From: Algoriphagus halophilus | Lineage (GTDB): Bacteria > Bacteroidota > Bacteroidia > Cytophagales > Cyclobacteriaceae | DNA: 64,000 bases | Assembly: GCF_900129785.1 (NCBI RefSeq) | Contig: NZ_FSRC01000004.1 | Coordinates: 310,001 to 374,000 of the forward strand | Reading direction: 5' to 3' | Notes under the pieces: generated by a model | What the model was told of the DNA's origin: nothing | Databases searched by the model: none | Seen by the model: the letters and a program-made list of their open reading frames with translations, nothing else | Position numbers and translations under genes: made by a program | Shown: positions 57,038 to 64,000 of the stretch, piece by piece | How positions within the stretch are numbered: position 1 is the first letter of the stretch | Layout of the letters: each line of letters starts with the position of its first letter

Positions 57038-59743
57038 TTATTCTGAAAGTAAAAATTCAGTAATCCTGGATCCGCTGATCGTTCTGATCAGGTATTGACC
57101 TTTTGAAGATTGGTAGGTGATTTGAACTGAACTACTGCTTTCCAGTGGCATGGTAGTCATCAGATTACCTTCCATATCATATAAATAACAGAATTCTTGT
57201 GTGAGGTCAGTCAATGCAAAAATCTGTCTATCGGCTCCAAAATCAAAGTATTGATAGATTAAGTCATCACCGGATACTCGAATATTCATTAGTTGTTTTT
57301 CCGATTTATCAAGAACAGTGACTTCATTGTATTGTCTAGAAATAAAGACAAAATCATTTTCTTTTTGATCTGGGACCAACATGAATTCACTATCCCGATC
57401 ATCCTTGATCAGCTGGTTTCTATAGCCAATTTCTCCATCAAAATTGGAGTGAATTATTTCTCCATTGGAAGTGACAGTAACAAATTTGAAAGATCTTGAA
57501 CTTGGATCTCTCCAAACAATGCCTCGGGATTTAATGGCATCACCAAGTTTCACAGGGCTTCCAGCCTGTTTTTCACCCCTTCTGTTGAAAATAAACAGAT
57601 TTCCTTTTTCACTGAGTGCAGCCATATAATCACCTTTTCCTGGGATTCTGTAATGAGCAGGGGCTCTTGTGGTTTTTTCCTGGATGGGTAGTGGATTCCA
57701 GCCATCTAACTGTTGACCGGTTTTGTCTAAAAGGAAAAGGTTTCCTTCTTCCGTACTAATAAAATAGCGGTATTCTTTAGTATTTGAATAGTCTACCAAA
57801 TTTAGATGAGAAATCCACTGATTGCCCAAGCTAAATGGGTACCGAGGCAGTAGGTTGCCAAGGCGGTCTATTCCGTAAATTTTGTTTTTGGTGGCTAAAA
57901 GAATCTGAAGTTTTCCGTTTTTGTAATAGTCCACCTGAAAGATATCCGAAACGATAGGTCCGTCTAAAGGATAAGAATAGACTTCTTCACCGATTTCGTT
58001 GAATAGGTGCATGACATTATTTTCATCTTGCACTAATATATCTTGGGTATTGTCTTGGTAATTAATAACGGTAGCAGGACCATAAATCAGTTTTTGATCA
58101 AGGACAATACTTTTATTAGGCTGTAGGCTAATGGCGCCTGATTGCTTGATTTCAGGAGTATAATCGCTCTTGTATGGAAACCTTAAGGTAGCTTCTGTTC
58201 TATCAGGGAGTTTGTTGATATGAAGAGAAATCCAAGGAAAAGAGCGGAAGCTGCTGGTATACCTTTGTAAAAAAGAACTCCAAGAAGGATTAGAATATTT
58301 AGTCCATTTGGACCAAATCTCATCGATCAGGTAAATTCTTGAAAACCCAGAAGCGGAATTCAATTCTGATTTGGCGGCAGGTGCGTTGGAAGAATTTCTC
58401 CAGGTGTTGTTTGAAGTAAAATCATCCAATATCAATTTCATTGCTTGCTGGGAATTAGCAAAGATCAAAATGTCATTTACTGAAGTGATAAATGTCTGTC
58501 CAAAACCATGGAATTTTCCTTGAAATAAGTGAGCAGGAAACTCTTCTTCAGGAACAAACAAGATTTCATAATCTAAGTAGAAGTCGGAGTTTTCTTCACT
58601 TTCAGATTTTTGAAAATCTTTAAGAAGGGATAAGGCTGGGGCTGCATCCACAGTTCTTGCAAGTAAAGCTAGATTTTGGTCAGATCCGCCAAACTTCTCT
58701 AAATCCAGCAAATAAAGTTCACCCGAAAAATTATCAAAAAAACCTCGGTCCGTCAGAGTTCTTTGGATTTCTCCTACCAGAGTGGATCTAAAAGGGAATG
58801 CTCTATTTTCTATTTTTTGAGTTTCAAAAATGCTTTCTAGATTGTATTGGGTTAAAGACAGCGTTCTGTTTGAAATCAGGGACTCTATCGCTGATAGGTT
58901 GGCTCGAATAGAAGGAGTAAAATTAATAGGGTCAGGATAAAAAACCGGTCCGGTGAATTCAAGTAGGCCCTCCTTGAAAGAGAGATTTAAAGCCAAGGCC
59001 GCATTCATGATTTCTAAATTTGAAATGGCTTGATTTTCTCTATCTCCAGCCACTCCCTTTAGTAAGGAAGCTATTCCTTTTCCAGATAATAAAAGTCTTC
59101 CTGGTGAGTTTCGATCTAATTCAGTGTTTTGAATTAATTTTGAAAAGCCTTCCTGATTTTCATTTAGGTAATATCTAATCGCTTGCTCTACCAGAAAGGA
59201 AGAGGAAGAAAATGCTACCAGATCTCCTAAAATGGCAATTGACCAAATTCGGTTATTTTCTTGGTCATAATATTCTACCACTTCCTGATCAGAATACATT
59301 CGGGTCTGAAACCTTGAGCCCTCAGGGATTTTTGATTTAAAGTCTTCGAGAAGTCCAGAGGTTTTCGATGGACTTAGGTTTAAGGTATATAGTAACTCAA
59401 AGTTTTCGATGCCCGTAGCATGGAGGCTAATGGATAGTTGTTCTTTTTGGACTAGTTTGGCGATTTGACCGCTTTCACCAGTAAGACTATCCAAGGTGAT
59501 CAGTTGATCGGATAATTTTTCAAATGCAGGAAAAGTTTTGAAGATCCCCCAAGCAGGATCATTTACTAAAGAATTCCATGTTTCTGCCCCTTGGTAGGTT
59601 TCAAACACAAAAACAGCATCTTGACTGATTAGGTCTAAGCTATTGACTTTTCGGGCTGAAAAATATTGTTGATAAACCCAAAAACCTCCTCCCGCTAAAA
59701 GGATCACAAATAATAGTACAAGAAGGCTTTTCCAGATTTTCAC
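57038..59743 (-). CDS. 901-residue membrane-anchored protein, DUF3352-like N-half and propeller-like C-half
   Basis: Function unknown. One N-terminal transmembrane helix (about 6-24) leaves the rest in the periplasm. Residues about 35-520 resemble DUF3352-type domains in plan (DLISQDAVFVFETYQGAETW near 37-56, DLVAFSSSSFLVEQAIRYYL near 174). From about 540 on come repeated short strands with phrases such as GNLFLLDKTGQQLDGWNPLP and GNLFIFNRRGEKQAGSPVKL, which look like a beta-propeller of PQQ/WD-like blades. The start is GTG at 59743; no better start is near. It precedes the MscS gene and follows mdh, with a terminator between. No catalytic residues are evident; a scaffold or sensor role is a guess. 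Confidence 0.8.
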   Translation of the reverse strand: MKIWKSLLVLLFVILLAGGGFWVYQQYFSARKVNSLDLISQDAVFVFETYQGAETWNSLVNDPAWGIFKTFPAFEKLSDQLITLDSLTGESGQIAKLVQKEQLSISLHATGIENFELLYTLNLSPSKTSGLLEDFKSKIPEGSRFQTRMYSDQEVVEYYDQENNRIWSIAILGDLVAFSSSSFLVEQAIRYYLNENQEGFSKLIQNTELDRNSPGRLLLSGKGIASLLKGVAGDRENQAISNLEIMNAALALNLSFKEGLLEFTGPVFYPDPINFTPSIRANLSAIESLISNRTLSLTQYNLESIFETQKIENRAFPFRSTLVGEIQRTLTDRGFFDNFSGELYLLDLEKFGGSDQNLALLARTVDAAPALSLLKDFQKSESEENSDFYLDYEILFVPEEEFPAHLFQGKFHGFGQTFITSVNDILIFANSQQAMKLILDDFTSNNTWRNSSNAPAAKSELNSASGFSRIYLIDEIWSKWTKYSNPSWSSFLQRYTSSFRSFPWISLHINKLPDRTEATLRFPYKSDYTPEIKQSGAISLQPNKSIVLDQKLIYGPATVINYQDNTQDILVQDENNVMHLFNEIGEEVYSYPLDGPIVSDIFQVDYYKNGKLQILLATKNKIYGIDRLGNLLPRYPFSLGNQWISHLNLVDYSNTKEYRYFISTEEGNLFLLDKTGQQLDGWNPLPIQEKTTRAPAHYRIPGKGDYMAALSEKGNLFIFNRRGEKQAGSPVKLGDAIKSRGIVWRDPSSRSFKFVTVTSNGEIIHSNFDGEIGYRNQLIKDDRDSEFMLVPDQKENDFVFISRQYNEVTVLDKSEKQLMNIRVSGDDLIYQYFDFGADRQIFALTDLTQEFCYLYDMEGNLMTTMPLESSSSVQITYQSSKGQYLIRTISGSRITEFLLSE

Positions 59744-59781
59744 GATTCTTTGTCTGATTCAGAAAATAGATCACAAAAATT

Positions 59782-59823
59782 AGACCTAAGAATTCAGAGT
59801 GCAAACTCTAAACTCTTAGGTCT
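59782..59823 (-). terminator. terminator after mdh
   Basis: A 19-base arm and its partner, with two mismatches, fold around a four-base loop (GCAA on the plus strand). Read on the minus strand, the hairpin ends AATTTTTG. It lies 21 bases after the mdh stop. Confidence 0.8.
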
Positions 59824-59844
59824 CTATCTATCAAATAAGTAGGA

Positions 59845-60780
59845 TTACTTGCCTAACTTATTTAAAACTTCCATTACTTCTTTTACATGGCCTCTAGAAG
59901 TCTCTAGCAATGCTTTCTCCTCCTCATTCAAGTCAAGTTCAAGAACTTTCTCGATGCCATTTTTACCTAATATAACAGGTACACCTAGGTAACAATCGTC
60001 GATTCCATATTCGCCTTCAAGTTTGATACAAACAGGGAATACTCTTCTTTGATTTTTCAAGATAGCTTCCACCATTTGAGCAGCTGCTGAACCTGGAGCA
60101 TACCAAGCAGAAGTACCCATTAATTTTACTAATTCACCACCACCGAATTTGGTTCTTTCGATAATTGCATCCAATTTCTCCGCGTCGATCAATTCAGTCA
60201 CAGGAATACCAGCAACTGTAGTGTATCTTGGAAGTGGTACCATTGTGTCACCATGTCCACCCATTAGAATTGCTTGGATTTCTTTTGGAGAAACATTCAA
60301 TTCAGAAGCAATAAATGCTCTGTATCTAGCAGTATCCAAAATTCCAGCCATACCCATTACTCTCGTTCTTGGTAATTTAGAAGAAAGATGAGCTTGGTAA
60401 GTCATCACGTCAAGTGGGTTGGATACCACAATGATGATTGCATCTGGAGAATATTTTATAACATTTTCTGTTACAGACTTAACGATTCCAGCATTGGTTT
60501 CAATTAAGTCGTCACGAGTCATTCCAGGTTTACGAGGAAGACCAGAGGTAATCACTACTACATCAGAGTTAGCTGTTTTGCTGTAATCATTTGTGCTTCC
60601 TACAGTACGGCTGTCATACTGATTGATTGGAGCTTTCTGCCAAATGTCAAGGGCTTTGCCTTCAGCAACACCTTCTTTGATGTCAACTAGAACTATTTCT
60701 TCTGCGATTTCGCGATAAGCCAATACATCGGCACAGGTAGCACCCACGTTACCTGCCCCTACTACGGTTACTTTGCTCAT
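59845..60780 (-). CDS. mdh: malate dehydrogenase
   Basis: This NAD-dependent enzyme interconverts malate and oxaloacetate in the TCA cycle. The 311 residues are of the LDH-like MDH type: NAD loop VGAGNVGATCADVLAYREI near 6-24, substrate Arg residues in GLPRKPGMTRDDLIETNAG near 80-98, the NPLDVMTYQA segment, and the active-site His in MGGHGDTMVPLPRYTTVAG near 172-190. It is cytosolic. The 148 bases between it and the cyclic-nucleotide gene show no clear consensus promoter. Confidence 0.98.
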   Translation of the reverse strand: MSKVTVVGAGNVGATCADVLAYREIAEEIVLVDIKEGVAEGKALDIWQKAPINQYDSRTVGSTNDYSKTANSDVVVITSGLPRKPGMTRDDLIETNAGIVKSVTENVIKYSPDAIIIVVSNPLDVMTYQAHLSSKLPRTRVMGMAGILDTARYRAFIASELNVSPKEIQAILMGGHGDTMVPLPRYTTVAGIPVTELIDAEKLDAIIERTKFGGGELVKLMGTSAWYAPGSAAAQMVEAILKNQRRVFPVCIKLEGEYGIDDCYLGVPVILGKNGIEKVLELDLNEEEKALLETSRGHVKEVMEVLNKLGK

Positions 60781-60928
60781 GAGATTATATTGATTTTATT
60801 TTTATTACTGCCTTAAAAAAAGCGTCGCTAAGTTATTAAACTATGCCTAGGAATAGAAGCAAGGAAGTGAATACTTTACCTTGAAAGGCAGATTTTTGAT
60901 GAATGAATGAGGAAAGAGATAAGATGTC

Positions 60929-61444
60929 TTATTCAAACATCTGACGGAGACTGAAAAATCCAAAGGATTCTCTGTAGGATCTGAAAAGTCGCTGATTGTT
61001 TTCGTTATAATATTCAGCTAAAGAGGTCATCATCTTTGCCTTGATTTTAGGATTGCTGGAAAAGATTTCTTGGATTGCATAATATGGAATCACTATCAAA
61101 TCCGCTTCCTCGGAAACAATAATGGCAGTGTAGGTCCTTTTTGCATTTTCTAATAAGGAGTTTTCTCCAAATGCTTCACCCTTATTGATTTCCAAGATTG
61201 TTTCAAATGTATCCCTGACGTCAATGGTCAAGGTGATTTGTCCCCTTTTGACCAAGTATAAAGCCTGACTGGGGTCTTTACTGAAAAAAACTACCTCATC
61301 CCTTTTGTAGGTGCGGTGATGCATGGCTGGAAGAAACCTTGCCATCTCCTTGTTTTTCATGCTTTCGAAAAACTTGATCTGGGAAAGGAAATCAAACATT
61401 TCATGATCTTCAGGCGAGTAGGTCTTGGAAAATGGATTTCTCAT
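60929..61444 (-). CDS. cyclic-nucleotide-binding-domain protein without an output domain
   Basis: The 171 residues consist almost entirely of a cNMP-binding (CAP_ED) beta-roll: KFFESMKNKEMARFLPAMHH near 24-43, LYLVKRGQITLTIDVRDTFE near 67-86, and a phosphate-binding cassette GEAFGENSLLENAKRTYTAI near 94-113 in which the Glu and Arg that grip the cyclic phosphate are kept. There is no DNA-binding helix-turn-helix after it, only a short Phe-rich helix (about 145-171), so it is not a CRP-type regulator. Its start lies one base from the end of tilS, so the two are co-transcribed. Role unknown. Confidence 0.85.
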   Translation of the reverse strand: MRNPFSKTYSPEDHEMFDFLSQIKFFESMKNKEMARFLPAMHHRTYKRDEVVFFSKDPSQALYLVKRGQITLTIDVRDTFETILEINKGEAFGENSLLENAKRTYTAIIVSEEADLIVIPYYAIQEIFSSNPKIKAKMMTSLAEYYNENNQRLFRSYRESFGFFSLRQMFE

Positions 61445-61445
61445 A

Positions 61446-62765
61446 TCACCGTTTTTTCAGGTATAAAGTTTTTCTAGTAGCAGCAGTGCATTTTGCCCAA
61501 TCCGCGATTCGTAAGCCGAGGATCCAAGCAATTTTCCCTCCGGAAACTAAGACTTTTGTCCTTTGCTTCTGCACCACGGGTATTTTCAAATCTATCAAAA
61601 AATCACTGATTTTTTTGCTGTTTTTCATCCCTAATGGAATAAACTTATCTCCTTCGTTCCAATTACGAATGGTTAAAGGGAATTCCAGTTGGTCCAAATC
61701 CAACATTGCATTGGCTTTGTTTGGGTCTATTTCTGAAACCTCTTCCAATTTGAGCATCTCGTATTTCCCCTCAGGCAGAGTAAATCCTAAGTCATTTTTC
61801 GTGAGTTCTATTTCATCAAAAATCAGGGCTTTAGGAGAAAGGATGATTTGTTGTCTATCGATATTGACAACATAATCTGTAGAGGTAAAGATTTTTCCAG
61901 ACTCTTGATAGGTGCAGGTTTCATAAATTTCTTTGGCTTGGTCTGAATTGAACCCATACGACCTCAACCAAAAATAGAGCAAGGTGGTCGCTCCTTCCAT
62001 GTGAATAAAGTATTGGAAATGAAGGGTTTGAAGGTCTTCTTTCTCCTGAATGCTTTTAGACTTCCATAAATCAAAAAGTCCTGAAAATGCCTTTCCGGTA
62101 TCCTTAAGTCGTTCGAAACTTGTCAGTAGATTTTCTTTGGTGTTTTCGGTGGTTTCATACAATGCCGGTAAAGCTACCAATCGAAGTTTATTTCTTTTGT
62201 AATCTGTCTTGGTATTAGAACTATCCTCTCTCCAGCGGATGGAATTTTTTTCTGCAAACTCCTTGATTTCGTCTCTTGAAAATGGAAGTAAAGGGCGAAT
62301 TAGCCAACCTCTTTTGTCTGCCATTCCGTATACCCCTTCTATGCCGGTACCTCTGGTCAAGTTTAAAAAGATCGTTTCTATTTGATCATCTTTATGATGC
62401 GCCAATACAATTCCATCCAGATTTCTGGTTTTCCGGGTTTCTTCAAACCAATCATATCGAATTTCCCTTGCGGCCATTTGGGTGGAAATGTGTTTTTCTT
62501 CTACCGTTTGGGCAGTTTGTGCATGATGAACATGAAACTTCTTTCCCCAAGAGGCAGCAAGCTCTTTTACAAATACCTCATCCCCATCACTTTCAGAACC
62601 TCTTAAATGGAAATTCACATGAGCCACTTCAAAGGGAATCTTTGCGTGATACATCAAGGTTCCAAGACATACACTATCTAATCCGCCACTGCAGGCTAAA
62701 AGATAGTTCTTATCGGTGTCCAATAGGGACTTCTTCTTGATATGCTGGATAAAAGCTTCGATCAT
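61446..62765 (-). CDS. tilS: tRNA(Ile)-lysidine synthase
   Basis: TilS changes C34 of the CAU tRNA-Ile to lysidine so that it reads AUA. The 439 residues have an N-terminal PP-loop ATPase (LACSGGLDSVCLGTL near 24-38, with SGGxDS intact), the HHKDDQIETIFLNLTRGTG segment near 123-141, and the RPLLPFSRDEI stretch. The C-terminal domain includes LGMKNSKKISDFLIDLKIP near 383, typical of the full-length type. It is divergent from the OstA-like gene with only 48 bases between them. Confidence 0.96.
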   Translation of the reverse strand: MIEAFIQHIKKKSLLDTDKNYLLACSGGLDSVCLGTLMYHAKIPFEVAHVNFHLRGSESDGDEVFVKELAASWGKKFHVHHAQTAQTVEEKHISTQMAAREIRYDWFEETRKTRNLDGIVLAHHKDDQIETIFLNLTRGTGIEGVYGMADKRGWLIRPLLPFSRDEIKEFAEKNSIRWREDSSNTKTDYKRNKLRLVALPALYETTENTKENLLTSFERLKDTGKAFSGLFDLWKSKSIQEKEDLQTLHFQYFIHMEGATTLLYFWLRSYGFNSDQAKEIYETCTYQESGKIFTSTDYVVNIDRQQIILSPKALIFDEIELTKNDLGFTLPEGKYEMLKLEEVSEIDPNKANAMLDLDQLEFPLTIRNWNEGDKFIPLGMKNSKKISDFLIDLKIPVVQKQRTKVLVSGGKIAWILGLRIADWAKCTAATRKTLYLKKR

Positions 62766-62796
62766 TGATCAAAAATATCATTTTCTGCTAATTTTG
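62764..62796 (+). promoter_or_regulatory. promoter of the OstA-like gene
   Basis: ATTG (62764-62767), a 21-base gap, then a perfect TAATTTTG (62789-62796) followed by CC. The -7 box is 17 bases before the ATG. A minus-strand TATTTTTG at 62770-62777, five bases before the tilS ATG, could serve tilS but has no matching -33 box. Confidence 0.55.
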
Positions 62797-62813
62797 CCGA
62801 CATCTTAGAATTT

Positions 62814-64000
62814 ATGAATAGTCTACACCCTCGTCTTTATCTGATCCTTTCCTTCGTTTTCCTTTTGGTAAGGCAAGCCTCAGCTCAAGGTTCATCTACC
62901 TTGGAAATCAATAAAGCTGGAGAGTTGATCGGGGAGAGCGGATTTGAAAGGTTAATTGGGGATGTGGAGATGAGGCATCAAAACTCGCTGATTTATTGTG
63001 ACTCTGCCTATTTTTATAGAGCAACCAATCAGGCAAGATTGTTTGGAAATGTACGGATAGTGGATCAAGAGGATCCAATTAGGACTAGCAGCGCATATGC
63101 TGAATATGACGGAAATAAAAAATTGGCCAAACTCAGAGACAACGTGGTCTTTACAAATCAAGAGACCACCTTGTACACAGATTACCTGGATTACGACCGG
63201 GAATTGAATATAGCTTACTACTTTAATGAGGGGAAAGTTGTGGATTCCGTGAATGTGCTGACTAGTGAAAAGGGACGGTATGAAGTAAGTATTGAACAGA
63301 TCACTTTTGAGGATGATGTGGTTCTGGTAAACCCAGATTATACCATGAAAACCAATGATTTGGTTTACCTAACCATCCCCAAATCAGCAGAGACAAAAGG
63401 CTTGACAAATTTAATCTCTAAAGAAGGGAATACGCTGGACGCACAGAATGGAAGTTTTTATGATACCCAAAATAAGCAATTTCAGTTTTTTGATGGCGTG
63501 GTGGAGACAGAGACTAGTAGGGTCAAGGCCATTGAGCTTTTTTATGATGAAAACCTAGCTTACTATGAGGGTAAAAATGATGTAAGGGTATTCAATAAAG
63601 AAAGGAATGTAGAGGTCTTTGGGGATGTAGGGAAATATTGGGAAGAGAGAAAATATAGTTTGGTGTATGGGAATGCCTTGGTCCGAAAATATTTCGAACA
63701 AGACACCTTGTTCATGACTGCGGATTCTTTGATTTCACAAGACAATGAGTTGGATTCAGCAAAATTTTTACTGGCTTTTAATTCGGTCAATATTGTAAAG
63801 CAGGACCTTTCTGGAAAAGCTGACTCCTTGGTATACAATTACAACGATTCCTCTATCCAACTTTTTAATGATCCCGTCATGTGGAACCAGAAAAGTCAGA
63901 TTTCTTCTGATAGCATGACTTTTTATATCGTCAATGAAAATCTGGATAGAGTTTATCTGAAGGACAATGCATTCATTATTACCCAGGACACAATCCTGAA
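62814..64000 (+). CDS. OstA/LptA-like organic solvent tolerance protein (partial)
   Basis: The frame starts at ATG 62814 and is still open at the window end (395 codons). A signal peptide (about 1-25, ending ASAQ) is followed by repeats of the OstA/LptA beta-jellyroll type: GDVEMRHQNSLIYCDSAYFY near 51-70, then RLFGNVRIVDQEDPIRTSSA near 76-95, with later copies such as GKNDVRVFNKERNVEVFGDV near 251. LptA carries lipopolysaccharide across the periplasm to LptD. Bacteroidota OstA-like proteins are longer than E. coli LptA (185 residues), as here. The rest of the gene, and any lpt neighbours, lie outside. Confidence 0.88.
   Translation, partial: MNSLHPRLYLILSFVFLLVRQASAQGSSTLEINKAGELIGESGFERLIGDVEMRHQNSLIYCDSAYFYRATNQARLFGNVRIVDQEDPIRTSSAYAEYDGNKKLAKLRDNVVFTNQETTLYTDYLDYDRELNIAYYFNEGKVVDSVNVLTSEKGRYEVSIEQITFEDDVVLVNPDYTMKTNDLVYLTIPKSAETKGLTNLISKEGNTLDAQNGSFYDTQNKQFQFFDGVVETETSRVKAIELFYDENLAYYEGKNDVRVFNKERNVEVFGDVGKYWEERKYSLVYGNALVRKYFEQDTLFMTADSLISQDNELDSAKFLLAFNSVNIVKQDLSGKADSLVYNYNDSSIQLFNDPVMWNQKSQISSDSMTFYIVNENLDRVYLKDNAFIITQDTIL

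Noticed and set aside
61432..61875. 147-codon open frame on the plus strand inside tilS
   Set aside because: tilS is clearly coding on the opposite strand with intact motifs; the plus-strand frame has no independent support.
62276..62740. 154-codon open frame on the plus strand over the start of tilS
   Set aside because: It reverses the PP-loop region of tilS and its composition is not protein-like.

Overview
The window is a stretch of chromosome from a Bacteroidota bacterium, most likely order Cytophagales (Cyclobacteriaceae/Algoriphagus-like; this placement is inferred from protein style and gene order, not from a search). Support comes from three things. Strong promoters have the Bacteroidota form TTTG-N19-TAnnTTTG instead of -35/-10 boxes. 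Gene starts lack Shine-Dalgarno sequences. Typical families are present: a TonB receptor with a carboxypeptidase-like domain, DUF4249, DUF5686, an OstA-like protein and the Zn-ligand-poor bL36.

Layout. 1-11.3 kb: the end of an unknown gene, a large FG-GAP/ASPIC lipoprotein, a DUF5686 outer-membrane protein, the pyrH-frr pair and a lone biotin-carrier protein (minus strand), and an M1 aminopeptidase lipoprotein. 11.4-42.9 kb: an almost unbroken information-processing supercluster, all on the plus strand. It runs tRNA-Tyr, tRNA-Gly, tRNA-Thr, tuf, tRNA-Trp, secE, nusG, rplKAJL, rpoBC, a DUF3467 gene, rpsL, rpsG, fusA, rpsJ, then the S10/spc/alpha genes rplC to rplQ including secY, map, infA and rpmJ. 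Terminators and promoters split it into several transcription units. 43-45.4 kb: carA and eno. 45.5-48.1 kb: a divIC-like gene, a small outer-membrane protein, cysE and cysM, overlapping or closely packed. 48.1-49.0 kb (minus): a secreted TIM-barrel isomerase-like protein. 49.1-55.3 kb: four tightly overlapping genes for an outer-membrane uptake system (unknown exported protein, TonB-dependent receptor, DUF4249 lipoprotein, exported MG2-like protein). 55.3-62.8 kb (minus): an MscS-type channel, a 901-residue membrane-anchored protein of unknown function, malate dehydrogenase, a cyclic-nucleotide-binding-domain protein and tilS. 62.8 kb to the end: the start of an OstA/LptA-like gene that runs off the window.

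The core couples transcription (RNA polymerase, NusG), translation (about 30 ribosomal proteins, EF-Tu, EF-G, IF-1), secretion (SecE, SecY) and protein maturation (Map). The flanks supply pyrimidine nucleotide, cysteine, glycolysis/TCA and cell-envelope functions. No mobile element, CRISPR array, prophage or defence system is visible. No gene is visibly broken; two genes are cut only by the window edges. The least-explained items are the DUF3467 gene placed behind a terminator between rpoC and rpsL, the 49-55 kb uptake operon with two unrecognised exported partners, and the 901-residue protein at 57.0-59.7 kb. I do not see convincing evidence of an entirely new system.
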